64,000 nucleotides of DNA from Amphritea atlantica (GCA_024397875.1 CP073344.1:1851001-1915000), one strand, 5' to 3'. Positions 52,998 to 63,076 are shown, counted from the stretch's first letter. The notes: generated by a model not told the origin, from the sequence alone. Numbers and translations are program-made.

Positions 52998-54638
52998 ATG
53001 AAAACAAAAATAATAGAATCGGCTGATAATGCCTACCAATACCCACTGTTGATCAAAAACCTGCTGTTATCGGGTAAGCGCTATCAGCCCACGCAGGAGA
53101 TTGTGTACAGTGACCTGTTCCGCTATGACTATCGCACTCTCTATCAGCGCATCTGCAAGCTGGCGCATGTATTAACCGATGCGGGTGTCGGGGCGGGGGA
53201 TACTGTTGCGGTGATGGACTGGGACAGCCACCGCTATCTGGAAGCGTACTTCGCAGTACCAATGATCGGGGCCATTCTGCACCATGTAAATATCCGTCTC
53301 AGCCCTGATCAGATCAGCTATACCATGAATCACGCCGAAGATAGTCTGGTGCTGGTTCACGATGACTTTGTTGCTATTGCTGAACAGTTAACCGAACAAC
53401 TGCCCTGCGTCCGAGGCTATATTCAACTGACCGATGAAGCCAAGCCCGTAGCGACATCATTGAACACTTTTGGTGACTATGAAGCGCTGCTGGAAAAGGC
53501 CAGTGATCACTATAAATTTCCTGATTTTGATGAGAATTCTGTGGCGACACTGTTTTATACCACAGGAACAACCGGCAACCCCAAAGGGGTGTATTTCTCA
53601 CATCGCCAACTGGTATTGCATACCATCAATGGGGCGGCGACTCTCGGACTCTATGATGGTCAGCCGTTGCTCCGTTCGGAAGATGTCTATATGCCGATGA
53701 CGCCGATGTTTCATGTGCACGCCTGGGGCGTTCCCTATATCGCAACCATGCTGGGTGTTAAACAGGTGTACCCCGGCCGCTATGAACCCAATAAATTAGT
53801 TAAGTTATACCGCGATGAGAAGGTAACATTCTCCCATGGTGTGCCGACGGTACTGCAGATGATTCTGAACTGTGCTGAGGCTGAAACGACCGATATGACC
53901 GGCTGGAAAATGGTCACCGGTGGCAGCGCCCCGACACTTGCGCTGGCTCAGCAGATGGCTGACAAAGGCATTCTCTTCCATACCGCCTATGGGATGTCAG
54001 AAACCTGTCCATTGCTGACACTGACATATCTGAATCCGTCCGAACAAGCGCTTGATATGAACGATCAGTTAGCGCTGAGAATTAAAACCGGTATCCCCAA
54101 CGCCATGGTGGATCTGAGGGTTGCAGACCCGTCCGGCAATGATGTTCCTCATGATGGCGAATCCGTGGGCGAGGTTGTGGTACGTGCCCCCTGGCTGACT
54201 CAGGGCTACTACAAGGAGCCTGAAAAAGGTGCAGAGTTGTGGCAAAACGGCTGGTTACATACCGGTGATGTGGCGTCCATAGACGAAGCGGGTGTACTGC
54301 AGATTAAAGACCGGATTAAGGATGTAATCAAAACCGGGGGGGAATGGATCTCATCCATTGAACTGGAAAGCCTGATCAGTCAGCATCCTCAGGTCGCAGA
54401 AGTGGCGGTTATCGGCATTCCCGATGAAAAGTGGGGTGAACGGGCCTACGCCCTGATTGTGCCCGTGTCGGGTCAAACGGTCGATGCCGGGGCTTTACAA
54501 GCACATCTGATGCAGTTTGTTGAAAGTGGCCGGATAAACAAATGGGCCATACCTGAAAAGATCAGCGTAGTGTCCGAAATACCCAAAACCAGCGTTGGCA
54601 AACTTAACAAAAAACTGATCCGTATGCAGGTCAGTTAA
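52998..54638 (+). CDS. Fatty acid--CoA ligase (AMP-forming), paralogue 2
   Basis: 546 residues, clearly a paralogue of the ligase at 17490, sharing long identical stretches ([20 protein letters not shown], the [16 protein letters not shown] box, [21 protein letters not shown] with the catalytic Lys). Unlike paralogue 1 it has no beta-oxidation genes beside it; the sulfite dehydrogenase follows. Substitutions concentrate in the N-terminal and substrate-facing regions, so substrate may differ (for example chain length). It has its own leader and terminator. Confidence 0.88.
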   Translation: MKTKIIESADNAYQYPLLIKNLLLSGKRYQPTQEIVYSDLFRYDYRTLYQRICKLAHVLTDAGVGAGDTVAVMDWDSHRYLEAYFAVPMIGAILHHVNIRLSPDQISYTMNHAEDSLVLVHDDFVAIAEQLTEQLPCVRGYIQLTDEAKPVATSLNTFGDYEALLEKASDHYKFPDFDENSVATLFYTTGTTGNPKGVYFSHRQLVLHTINGAATLGLYDGQPLLRSEDVYMPMTPMFHVHAWGVPYIATMLGVKQVYPGRYEPNKLVKLYRDEKVTFSHGVPTVLQMILNCAEAETTDMTGWKMVTGGSAPTLALAQQMADKGILFHTAYGMSETCPLLTLTYLNPSEQALDMNDQLALRIKTGIPNAMVDLRVADPSGNDVPHDGESVGEVVVRAPWLTQGYYKEPEKGAELWQNGWLHTGDVASIDEAGVLQIKDRIKDVIKTGGEWISSIELESLISQHPQVAEVAVIGIPDEKWGERAYALIVPVSGQTVDAGALQAHLMQFVESGRINKWAIPEKISVVSEIPKTSVGKLNKKLIRMQVS

Positions 54639-54656
54639 TCGAGACAGCAACTCTGT

Positions 54657-54691
54657 CGCTGGCTTTGACGGAGCCAGCGCGATCTTCTTTA
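54657..54691 (+). terminator. Terminator after ligase 2
   Basis: CGCTGGCT/AGCCAGCG stem with a 7-nt loop (54657-54679) followed by a T-rich stretch. Confidence 0.85.
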
Positions 54692-54799
54692 TTCAGCCTG
54701 AATTATACAATTACGGACTTCTTTACTAAGCTATATTAGCTATCTTGAATATTGCAAATGAGAGGCTCTTCAAGAAAATAAGTAACGGAGCAGGCAATC

Positions 54800-56110
54800 A
54801 TGAACGACAAGAGTAAAGAAACCGCTGGCTTACACGCATTATATGAAGACGATCCTGTCACCGCAGATCTGAAGGTTTTCGGCCGTGTCGCCAATCAGGA
54901 CAGACGGGGCTTTCTGCGCGGTGCAGGCCTGACCAGTATGGCGGCGCTACTGGGTGTGTCATTTATCCCCTACCACCGCAACATGCCTCAGGGCCTTATT
55001 CCCGCAGCAATGGCTGATGATACAACGCCATTTTCCATTGAAGGGAAAGAGGGACTGACCATTCTCAACGACCGGCCGGTCAATGCAGAAACCCCGGCAC
55101 ACCTGCTCGACGATGCGGTCACACCGACCAGTCGCCACTTCATTCGTAACAATGGTATTCCTCCGGTCGTCGTTGACGCCGATAGCTGGCAACTGAGCAT
55201 CGATGGTCTGGTTGAAAAGCCGTTAACGCTGTCGATCAAAGATCTGCGGGATAAGTTTGAAGTCGTTACCCGCCCGGTCGTGGTTGAGTGCGGAGGTAAT
55301 GGTCGTGCAGCCTTCGATCCGCCTGCCAGTGGTAATCAGTGGACTTATGGCGCCGTCGCCTGTGCCGAATGGACCGGGGTGCGCTTAGCCGATGTGTTAC
55401 AGGCTGCCGGAGTTCAATCCGGTGCTGTCTATACCGCCCACCACAGTGCAGATAAGCACCTTTCCGGCCAGGCCGGTAAAGAAGCGATCTCTCGCGGCGT
55501 TCCAATCGCTAAAGCCATGGACCCTAACAATCTGCTTGCCTTTGCCATGAACGGGCAGCCGATTCATCCGATGAACGGTGCGCCGCTGCGGCTGATCATT
55601 CCCGGCTGGCCCGGATCCTGTTCGCAGAAGTGGTTGCAGCGGATCAATATCCGCGATCAGGTTCACGATGGTGCCAAAATGACCGGTACCGCATATCGTG
55701 TGCCGAGGCACCCGGTTGCGGCGGGTGAAAAGGTCGCTAAAGAGGATTTTTTGATTATTGAACGGATGCCGGTCAAATCCCTGATCACTCATCCAGCCAC
55801 CGGCACCGCGCTCAGCGACAGGTCACTGGAAGTACGTGGCAACGCCTGGTCCGGTGAACGCAAAATTACCCGCGTGGATATCTCCATTGATTTTGGTGCA
55901 ACCTGGATCACCGCTGAGTTGGGAGATCAGCCTAACTTTGGCGCCTGGCAGCGTTTCAAAGCACAGGTGATGTTCCCTGAGCCCGGTTATTATGAGGTGT
56001 GGGCCAAAGCCACCGATGATATGGGTGTCAGCCAGCCATTCGGAATCGCCTGGAACCCCAAAGGCTATCTGAATAACAGTATGCACCGGGTTGCAGTCAG
56101 GGTTAGCTGA
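54800..56110 (+). CDS. Sulfite dehydrogenase, molybdopterin subunit (SoxC/SorA-like)
   Basis: 436 residues. Twin-arginine signal (ANQDRRGFLRGAGL, R35R36) followed by the sulfite-oxidase fold. The molybdenum-binding Cys164 is in VVECGGNGR, followed by the SPAS-like region WTYGAVACAEWTGVRLADVL, and a C-terminal Mo-co dimerisation domain (about 320-430). Exported folded with its cofactor to oxidise sulfite in the periplasm, passing electrons to the cytochrome encoded right after it. SoxC and SorA types are alike; the separate diheme partner leans to a SorAB- or SoxCD-like pair. No other sox genes are nearby. Confidence 0.88.
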   Translation: MNDKSKETAGLHALYEDDPVTADLKVFGRVANQDRRGFLRGAGLTSMAALLGVSFIPYHRNMPQGLIPAAMADDTTPFSIEGKEGLTILNDRPVNAETPAHLLDDAVTPTSRHFIRNNGIPPVVVDADSWQLSIDGLVEKPLTLSIKDLRDKFEVVTRPVVVECGGNGRAAFDPPASGNQWTYGAVACAEWTGVRLADVLQAAGVQSGAVYTAHHSADKHLSGQAGKEAISRGVPIAKAMDPNNLLAFAMNGQPIHPMNGAPLRLIIPGWPGSCSQKWLQRINIRDQVHDGAKMTGTAYRVPRHPVAAGEKVAKEDFLIIERMPVKSLITHPATGTALSDRSLEVRGNAWSGERKITRVDISIDFGATWITAELGDQPNFGAWQRFKAQVMFPEPGYYEVWAKATDDMGVSQPFGIAWNPKGYLNNSMHRVAVRVS

Positions 56111-56123
56111 CAGGGAGCTTTAT

Positions 56124-56762
56124 ATGGTCAGGCAACTCACGGCAGCACTGATACTCAGCCTGCTAAGCGGGCTTATTGGGTATCAATCAGCCTTTGCAGA
56201 TCAGGCCAACCTTGCAGCCAGGGGCAAACAGCTTGTCCTGGTCTGCAAGGGGTGTCACACCTTAGCAGAGGGGGAACCGCACAGTATCGGGCCAAACCTC
56301 TGGAATGTTGTCGGCAGAAAAGTGGCCTCAGCCGCCGGCTTTGAATACTCCGATGCGTTCAAACAGTTCGAAGGCAGCTGGACAGTAGCAAACCTGAAAC
56401 ACTACCTGGCCTCTCCGGCAACCTTCATCCCCAATAACAACATGGCGTTTTCCGGAATCAGTTCAGAGGCCGATCGTGATGCAGTGGTTGCCTATCTGCA
56501 GACTCTGACATCGGATGGCCCAATGGTCGGCGCGTCAAGCAGCTTTGATTATGGCGGGCTGAAGCAAGGAACAGGACGGGAAGATGTATACGCCGTCTGT
56601 TCACGCTGTCATTCCATTATGCTGGTTAAGCAGCAAGGCATGAGCCGCTCCCGCTGGACCGACACGCTCGTATGGATGGTCGAAGAGCAGGGCATGGATG
56701 AACTGTCCGGGGATCAGCATGAACGTATTCTCGACTATCTGGCGAAATACTATGGTCAATAG
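56124..56762 (+). CDS. Diheme c-type cytochrome, electron acceptor of sulfite dehydrogenase
   Basis: 212 residues from the ATG at 56124, which has GGGAG six bases before it; an upstream ATG overlapping the dehydrogenase gene is less likely. Signal peptide to about residue 26 (SAFA). Two heme sites: C41KGCH45 in a class I cytochrome c domain with axial Met107 (NNNMAFSG), and C159SRCH163 in a second small domain. Accepts electrons from the periplasmic sulfite dehydrogenase and passes them to the respiratory chain. Two hemes in one short protein is unlike SorB (one heme) and shorter than SoxD (about 380). Confidence 0.88.
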   Translation: MVRQLTAALILSLLSGLIGYQSAFADQANLAARGKQLVLVCKGCHTLAEGEPHSIGPNLWNVVGRKVASAAGFEYSDAFKQFEGSWTVANLKHYLASPATFIPNNNMAFSGISSEADRDAVVAYLQTLTSDGPMVGASSSFDYGGLKQGTGREDVYAVCSRCHSIMLVKQQGMSRSRWTDTLVWMVEEQGMDELSGDQHERILDYLAKYYGQ

Positions 56763-56788
56763 CTCTGTTACCGTTACCAGGCGGGTAT

Positions 56789-57286
56789 TTATATAAACAG
56801 CAGCCCATAAAACAGCGCGCCATTGAGAATCAACGCACCCCAGGTTTTGCGCCTGAAGCCTTGCTTAGCGGTCTTATGATGAAAACGTTTTTGCGCGATC
56901 AGTGCACTGCCAGCTCCGCCCATAAATGACAAGCCGTGAAGCACCGTCTCAGGAATCCGGATGACGGACTGAAGGCGTGCTTTGCGTTTATCGAGCCAGT
57001 AAAAGAGCGGCACAACGACCAGATTGAGTGCCATTATCCCGGTGATCAGTACACCGCGTGAGTCCAGCCTGTCATACAGATTCAGCTCAAACCCCAGATG
57101 CGTTATCAGTGCTGCGATAATACCTGTGAGAATCAATCCATTGGTTAACCAGATTGCAACCAGTCCGGAGCATAGGACACGCAGCGTCAGCCACAAGATT
57201 CCCCAGAGGATGAGTACTTGACTGAGGCCAGCAACTATTTGCATGAGCAGGGCTGATTGTTCACTGTTCATTAAACTCTGTGTCAC
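56789..57286 (-). CDS. DUF1294 family membrane protein
   Basis: 165 residues with four hydrophobic segments. The C-terminal half carries the DUF1294 signature: YWLDKRKA, RIPETVLHGLSFMGGAGSALIAQKRFHHKT and KQGFRRKTWGALILNGALFYG. Such proteins sometimes follow a cold-shock domain; here that domain is absent. Function unknown. Converges with the cytochrome gene. Confidence 0.82.
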   Translation of the reverse strand: MTQSLMNSEQSALLMQIVAGLSQVLILWGILWLTLRVLCSGLVAIWLTNGLILTGIIAALITHLGFELNLYDRLDSRGVLITGIMALNLVVVPLFYWLDKRKARLQSVIRIPETVLHGLSFMGGAGSALIAQKRFHHKTAKQGFRRKTWGALILNGALFYGLLFI

Positions 57287-57390
57287 CTGAGCAATGTTTT
57301 CTCAGCAACCAATGAGCGGTTCTCACTGACAGCTGGATGGGCTGCTGCGGCATCATCGGGTCACTCCCTTATTGATCACGCCATCGCGAC

Positions 57391-58203
57391 TTATTTCGGG
57401 CTTTGCTGCTTTTCCAGCAGCGCCTGGATCTGCACCAGTTGCCGCTGAAGATCGGCAATCGTGGGCTCATGGGCGTCTATCGCAGCCTGTTTTCTGACCT
57501 TGGCATGCTCCTCATCTAAAACGTTCACCACGATGCCGATCACCATATTCAGAAACGCAAATGCAGTGAAGAAGATAAAGGTCAGATAGTAGACCCAGCT
57601 AAGAGGATAAACCCCCATAGTTTCGTACATAACATCGGTCCAGTCCTCAAACGTCATCACCCTGAACAGGGTCAGCAACGAGATCGTAATATCGCCCCAC
57701 AGTTCCGGGTTGATGTTTTCAAACAGCGTGCTGCCGATCGCTGCATAGATATAAAAGATTATAAACATCAACAAGATAACGTAACCTAGTTGAGGCATCG
57801 CTTTAACAAGAGAATTAAGCAAAAGCCTCAGTTCAGGGATCACCGAAACCATCCGCAGCACCCGGAATACCCGCACCAGACGGGCAACCAGTGCCATATC
57901 GGTATTATCGATAGGAATCAGACTGATCGTCACAATCAGCGTGTCAAAGACATTCCAGGGGTTCTTGAAAAAATCCTTTTTATTTTCTTCACCCAGAAAG
58001 CGGATAGTGATCTCAGTCAGAAAGAAAAACGTGACAAACCGGTCCAGCCATACCACCAGCGACATGGCTAAAGGGGATAGCTCATAGGTTTTGGCACCGA
58101 CCAGCAACGCCGAGCTGATAATGACGATCACAACAAACAGCTCAAAGGCTTTGTTGCTGCGAAGTACAGTGAAGTTAGTCTGAAGTCTGGCAAAATCTAT
58201 CAT
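57391..58203 (-). CDS. Voltage-gated ion channel of the bacterial NaChBac/NaV type
   Basis: 270 residues, one six-segment subunit: S1-S4 (about 20-125), S4 with four arginines at three-residue spacing (ARLVRVFRVLRMV, R108-R117), S5, pore and S6 (about 140-230), and a C-terminal coiled-coil tail (235-265). The selectivity filter is T184-F-E-D-W-T-D190. The sodium-selective NaChBac and NavAb have TLESWAS/TLESWSM; acidic filters such as TLDDWSD give calcium selectivity. The acidic filter here suggests a Ca2+-permeable channel (inference). Works as a homotetramer in the inner membrane. Confidence 0.88.
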   Translation of the reverse strand: MIDFARLQTNFTVLRSNKAFELFVVIVIISSALLVGAKTYELSPLAMSLVVWLDRFVTFFFLTEITIRFLGEENKKDFFKNPWNVFDTLIVTISLIPIDNTDMALVARLVRVFRVLRMVSVIPELRLLLNSLVKAMPQLGYVILLMFIIFYIYAAIGSTLFENINPELWGDITISLLTLFRVMTFEDWTDVMYETMGVYPLSWVYYLTFIFFTAFAFLNMVIGIVVNVLDEEHAKVRKQAAIDAHEPTIADLQRQLVQIQALLEKQQSPK

Positions 58204-58686
58204 GCGAAAACGATTCCATAATCACTCAATGCGTATCAATGAGTGCAACTGGGAGAAAGGTAACTGAAGGTTTTTGTGAATGCGACATTCTAAATAAAGT
58301 AGCTGAATAAGAGAAACTGTTTTGCATCATTAAGAGCGCAAAACCCGATAAACGAGGGGGCGTAACGACACGATTGAAACCGCCGTTGAGCAGATCTGGA
58401 GCACAAACTGAAGAATATATGATACACCTCAAACCGTACTGTGAAAGACAGTGGAGACGACAGGTTATAGACACCGTTGGTGTTAAGATGTAAATAGCGA
58501 AGACTATGAAAAAGGTCGTATTTGAGACATATAGGACAAAAGAATCCGCGCTGTCCGTTGACCTCTTTGACATAGACAAATTAATGTTACACGCAGTACT
58601 ACAAGAAGAAGGCTATGGATAGGCGGTCGTCTGTTGACGCTTGCACACAATAATTAATGCCTGGATGGCTCTTTGAGATGTAACCA
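58204..58686. other. Divergent region before the PocR diguanylate cyclase
   Basis: 483 bp; the only long frame (58226-58579, minus) has no domain or SD support. Probably promoters of the channel and the diguanylate cyclase. Confidence 0.45.
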
Positions 58687-61005
58687 ATGAAACATATCCC
58701 GGTTATCAGTTCCAGTGACTATTACCGTATCGAAGAGCTGATCGATATAACCAGTTTTGCAGAAATTCTCGAAGGCTATTATCAGGCAACCGGCATCCCT
58801 AATGGCCTCGTCGGCCCTGAGGGAGAGCTGATTACTCAGGCTGGCTGGATTGATGCCTGCACCCATTTCCACCGGGGTAACGAAGAAACCAACCGGCGCT
58901 GCATCGAAAGTAACTGCAGCCTGCTCGAACAAGCCCGTCCTACAACAATCAGCTACTCCCTCTGTAAGAACGGACTCTATGACTACGCCACCCCCATCAT
59001 GATTGAGGGCCACCATATTGCCACCCTGTTTATGGGACAGCTGCTGCATGAGTCGCCTGATCTTGAGGACTTTGAACAACAGGCAGAGAGGTTCAATTAC
59101 GATAAGGCGGCCTATATAGCAGCCATTAAACAGGTAGCGGTTATTCCGAAAGAACAGATTGAAAAGCAACTGGGCCATATGGTTCATGTGACGACTGTGA
59201 TGGCCACGAGTGCGCTGAGTGCCATCAGAGAGCAGCATCTTCAGCAGGCCCTGATACATAGCAAAAAACAACGTATAGAGATGCAAGACCTGCTTGATAA
59301 CTCCCCCGCAGGCATAAGCTGGTGTGATGAGGCGGGCAAGATTGAGTATATAAATCACACTTTCACCCGGATGCTCGGCTACACGCTTGAGGATCTTCCC
59401 AGCATAGATATCTGGTTTGAAAAGGCCTATCCCGACCCGGACGTCCAGCGTGAAATCTATTTACGCTGGAAAGATTGGACGGAGAAACAGGCCAACAGCG
59501 ATAGCCTGTTCCCAGACACCTTAACCACTGAAACTACGATTCACTGTAAGGATGGAACAACCCGGCGCATGGTTAACCGGATATCTTCGATTAACCATAA
59601 ACAGCTCTATATCTGTTCTGATGTCACAGAAAAATGGCGCAGTGAACAAAAAAACCTGACCCGCAACAGAATGATGGAGCGGGTGGCGAAGGGGGAGCAA
59701 CTCAACAGTATAATGCATCAGCTGATAACCGATATTGAGTCAGATGATCCCTCAATGCGTTGCAGTATTCTGTTGCTGGATGCAGAGGGAAAACACCTTT
59801 TAAACTGTGCAGCACCGAGCCTGCCTGATTTTTACAATGAAGCGATCAATGGGGTTGAGATAGGCGAGGGGGTAGGCTCCTGCGGTACTGCGGCCTATCT
59901 CGGAAAACGGATTGTCGTTGACGATATTGCAACGCATCCATACTGGAAACCCTATCGTGAACTGGCAGCCCGCGCGGGCCTCCTGTCATGCTGGTCAGAG
60001 CCCATACGTTCTTCGACCAATAAGGTTCTGGGCACCTTTGCGATCTATCATGAAACCCCAGGCACGCCGAATGCAGATGATATCGAGCAGATTTCCTTTG
60101 CGGCAAACCTGGCATCGATCGCAATAGAAAGCCTTAAAAACCGTGAAGAGCTCATCAGGAGCGAACTCGCCTACCGCAGCCTGGCAGAAAATGCTCCGGA
60201 TGCGATCGCACGCTATGACGGGAAGGGTGAACTGATCTATACCAACCCTAATTTCACAGCACTGTTTATGCATAATACGCTCGAGAACGAGCGTTGCCTT
60301 AAACACTACCATTCAGTCATCAATCAAGTGATCAGCACAGGCAAACCCCAACAGGTAGAGATACAGGTACCGATAGCCTCGGGATATTGTTATCTGATGT
60401 TCAATATCGTCAGTGAAGAGAATGAAGGCGGGAGCGGGGCGCTGGCAATCGGGCGGGATATAACACTGCACCGGGAGATGGAACAAAAACTCGAGAAACA
60501 GGCCCGTTCCGACTTCCTTACCCAGCTTATCAACCGCCGCCATTTCTTCGAACTGGCGAACCGGGAGGTGCTGGTTGCCAGCCGCTATAACAACCCTCTG
60601 TCCCTTATTATGTTCGATCTGGATCATTTTAAGCAGGTCAACGATACCTACGGCCACGGGATCGGAGATATGGTGCTGCAGAAAATAGCAGATGTCAGTC
60701 TCGCGACTATTCGTGCCACCGATATTGTTGCCCGACTGGGTGGTGAAGAATTTGTTGTTCTGATGGTGCAGACCAGCCATGACGAAGCTTGGCAAAGCGC
60801 CGAAAGACTACGTCAGGTAATCGCCGCTGCAACAATTTCTCTGGGCCGCGATGAAGAGATTACGGTCACTGCCTCTTTTGGCGTTACAACCTTATATTTT
60901 GATAGCGGCAGCAACCACACCATCAACCAGATGATCTCAGACGCCGATAACGCCATGTATCGGGCCAAGCAGGAAGGACGTAACCGGGTCGCATCCTCCT
61001 GGTAG
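58687..61005 (+). CDS. PocR-PAS-GAF-PAS diguanylate cyclase
   Basis: 772 residues, soluble. A PocR sensory domain (about 15-180; GWIDACTHFHRG, CIESNCSLL, YATPIMIEGHHIATLFMGQLL), PAS (about 205-320), GAF (about 335-480), PAS (about 495-595) and a GGDEF domain with GGEEF motif. An I-site RxxD (RATD) precedes it by five residues, so feedback inhibition is likely. Makes c-di-GMP in response to a small ligand, possibly an alcohol or hydrocarbon-like molecule as in PocR relatives (inference). The cluster of Cys in PocR may bind the ligand or a metal. No EAL domain. Confidence 0.9.
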   Translation: MKHIPVISSSDYYRIEELIDITSFAEILEGYYQATGIPNGLVGPEGELITQAGWIDACTHFHRGNEETNRRCIESNCSLLEQARPTTISYSLCKNGLYDYATPIMIEGHHIATLFMGQLLHESPDLEDFEQQAERFNYDKAAYIAAIKQVAVIPKEQIEKQLGHMVHVTTVMATSALSAIREQHLQQALIHSKKQRIEMQDLLDNSPAGISWCDEAGKIEYINHTFTRMLGYTLEDLPSIDIWFEKAYPDPDVQREIYLRWKDWTEKQANSDSLFPDTLTTETTIHCKDGTTRRMVNRISSINHKQLYICSDVTEKWRSEQKNLTRNRMMERVAKGEQLNSIMHQLITDIESDDPSMRCSILLLDAEGKHLLNCAAPSLPDFYNEAINGVEIGEGVGSCGTAAYLGKRIVVDDIATHPYWKPYRELAARAGLLSCWSEPIRSSTNKVLGTFAIYHETPGTPNADDIEQISFAANLASIAIESLKNREELIRSELAYRSLAENAPDAIARYDGKGELIYTNPNFTALFMHNTLENERCLKHYHSVINQVISTGKPQQVEIQVPIASGYCYLMFNIVSEENEGGSGALAIGRDITLHREMEQKLEKQARSDFLTQLINRRHFFELANREVLVASRYNNPLSLIMFDLDHFKQVNDTYGHGIGDMVLQKIADVSLATIRATDIVARLGGEEFVVLMVQTSHDEAWQSAERLRQVIAAATISLGRDEEITVTASFGVTTLYFDSGSNHTINQMISDADNAMYRAKQEGRNRVASSW

Positions 61006-61311
61006 AAAAATCAAATCTATGCCAAAACAGCGGTTGATATTTTTTCAAACAGTTTCTTTTAAAGTTGAATCTCATAGCCTTAATTTCATCAGAAACGCTG
61101 AATAATGAACGACATACCTATTCAGTGGTTTTAATAAACGAAAAGCTCGCTTTTTCACAGCTACCTTAACTTCACATTTACGACTAGGTTTAGAGTGTCA
61201 TAACAGGATGATTTCTGTTTGCCAGTAACTCAGGACTTAAATCAGAAAGCAGTCATTCTCGTAACCTGCAAACAAAGAAGGGAGGGCTAGAACAGCTCGG
61301 AGGAAAATGTC
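61006..61311. other. 306-bp intergenic region before the small exported protein
   Basis: AT-rich, with no gene or clear hairpin. The next ATG has a strong GGAGG SD. Confidence 0.4.
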
Positions 61312-61653
61312 ATGAAATTCAGCAAAGTATTAATCACAGCATGTGCCATCGGTACGCTTAGCATTACAGCAATATCTCAGGGCGCAGATGATGCGGCATT
61401 TGACAGCATGGTAAACCAGATGCACGGCCGGGATACCGGATCGCTTTGGTTTGACTATTATATTGCTCAACTGAACCAGGATATTGCCAGCAGTAACAAC
61501 TATGAGGCCTATGGTGCCGCAGGTGTTAACGGTCCTTTATCAGGCTTTGACGGCTATATTAGTGGCTTCATTGCGCCGGATACCGGATCTTCCTGGATGA
61601 ATGAATATGTTGATGCCATCAACCACATTATCTGGGAAAAACAGAACCATTAG
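61312..61653 (+). CDS. Small exported hypothetical protein with internal repeat
   Basis: 113 residues with a clear GGAGG SD. A Sec signal peptide (cleavage after SQG-A near 24) gives a mature protein of about 89 residues, acidic and rich in Asn, Asp, Gly and Tyr. Two copies of DTGSxWxxxYxxxxNxxI occur (about 41-58 and 90-107), separated by a Gly/Ala-rich linker. It may be a small periplasmic or surface protein. I do not recognise the family. A strong bidirectional terminator follows. Confidence 0.65.
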   Translation: MKFSKVLITACAIGTLSITAISQGADDAAFDSMVNQMHGRDTGSLWFDYYIAQLNQDIASSNNYEAYGAAGVNGPLSGFDGYISGFIAPDTGSSWMNEYVDAINHIIWEKQNH

Positions 61654-61675
61654 AGCGACTCTGAATCTTACCGTT

Positions 61676-61699
61676 AAAGCCAGTATTTACTGGCTTTTT
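61676..61699. terminator. Terminator between the small exported protein and the metallopeptidase
   Basis: 10-bp stem AAAGCCAGTA/TACTGGCTTT with a 2-nt centre and following T-run; acts at least for the plus strand. Confidence 0.85.
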
Positions 61700-61709
61700 C
61701 TTTAACGAT

Positions 61710-62672
61710 TCAGAGCATAGCAGCAAGCGAAGAGAAGGGGACTTGGCTTTCACGACGCTCCTTTCCAGTAATACCCGCTCCTGGTCCGAGTAACTCAATG
61801 GTTCGCTCCACTAATGCTTGCTCAGTGCCTGGGCAGGCTTCCAGCCAGGCCTGCAAATACTGTTCAAAACTTTCACTGGCGACCGTTTTTTTCTGGTTGA
61901 GATAAACAATGGCATGCCAGAGCTCTGGGTTACTCTCAAACAGCTGTAATAAATGCGTTGCGACAACCTCATTCCTGTCACGCAGATAGGGTGAGTCTGT
62001 CAGCGCCTGTCTGTTTTCGCTAAACCATTCATGCATATTGGCATCACTGATGGCATGACGATGTGGCTGCTGCAGGATATGCTCAGCATAGGCTTCCAGC
62101 ATCCGCCCATAACCGGCCCAGTTGCGCGATGGCGGCTGTTGCTGCCATTGTGCCCCCAGATGTCTCAGCGTGTACAGGGAGGCCGTTTCACACAGCGCTT
62201 CCTCAAACCACTGATTACCGTCGGCGGCGCGGATATTATAGGCATTATTGGTGAGTTCACGATGATCATAGTTAGACAGGACATGACACAGCTCATGCGA
62301 AAACTGATACACATACTGATACCACCGATCTCCTCTGGCCGTCAGATGCACCAGATACTGGCCATTCACCCCGCGTTCATACAACACCCGGGGAACATTG
62401 TTACGGGGCAGAATAGTTAACTGCAGTGTCTCTGTCTCTTGCAAGCCGACGGTGGCAATCAGATCCGCAGCCACCCAATCCAGCACCTGCTTAACCTGAA
62501 GCGGACTAACACCTCCCCAGTCTCCGGGCGCAACCTCAAGATGAAAGCGGGGATGGCTACTCTGTTGTGGCGCAACATTCGCCCCCGCATGAACCGGCAA
62601 CAGCAACAAGACAGCAATGATAATCAGAGCAGCAAAATGATTGAAGGTCGCGCAACAGCGTAATGAAATCAT
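61710..62672 (-). CDS. Exported metallopeptidase-like protein
   Basis: 320 residues from the ATG at 62672 with GGAGG four bases before it; this start gives a signal peptide (ATFNHFAALIIIAVLLLLPVHAGA) and an upstream 43-codon extension is rejected. The zinc-binding motif FSHELCH is at about residues 124-130, followed 27 residues on by the WFEEALCE helix (Glu), a gluzincin-like layout. Substrate and family are not recognisable otherwise. Probably acts in the periplasm or is secreted. Converges with the small exported protein. Confidence 0.72.
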   Translation of the reverse strand: MISLRCCATFNHFAALIIIAVLLLLPVHAGANVAPQQSSHPRFHLEVAPGDWGGVSPLQVKQVLDWVAADLIATVGLQETETLQLTILPRNNVPRVLYERGVNGQYLVHLTARGDRWYQYVYQFSHELCHVLSNYDHRELTNNAYNIRAADGNQWFEEALCETASLYTLRHLGAQWQQQPPSRNWAGYGRMLEAYAEHILQQPHRHAISDANMHEWFSENRQALTDSPYLRDRNEVVATHLLQLFESNPELWHAIVYLNQKKTVASESFEQYLQAWLEACPGTEQALVERTIELLGPGAGITGKERRESQVPFSSLAAML

Positions 62673-63076
62673 GCAACCTCCGAAGGTTATGGGAACGATC
62701 AAACAGAAAGCGTCGTTCCCTGAAGCAGCACAGAGTTTCTTAACTAAGACAGAAACTAAAAAACAATTTAGCTGATCAATTCTTGTACAGCAATCGATCA
62801 AATCAAAAAATAGACCGAAGTATAAGCGTTCTCAGACTTTCGAAGTACTCAGTGAGGTTGCCATGATACTCAGAGAGAGATAGTGGTGAGTTGCTAGCCT
62901 GGTTTTATAAAGAGAGCATAACAAGCTCTCTTTCCCTCCCCCCATTATGTCAGTCAGCAGTACCCTGGCCATCGTCCCTGTAGTACACTGATTTCCAATC
63001 AAAACTGAGGCAGCGGACGCTTCATTTCTTTCCCCGCTGGCTCTGCTAATACGTTGTAATAAGGCAAAGCGATTTC
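62673..63076. other. 404-bp intergenic region at the right edge
   Basis: Divergent region between the metallopeptidase and the hsdM remnant, with no gene or hairpin supported. Confidence 0.4.

Noticed and set aside
58226..58579. 117-codon minus-strand frame in the divergent region before the diguanylate cyclase
   Set aside because: Unstructured composition with no SD or domain; lies where promoters are expected.
62673..62801. 43-codon extension of the metallopeptidase
   Set aside because: The ATG at 62672 has GGAGG and starts a good signal peptide; the extension has neither.
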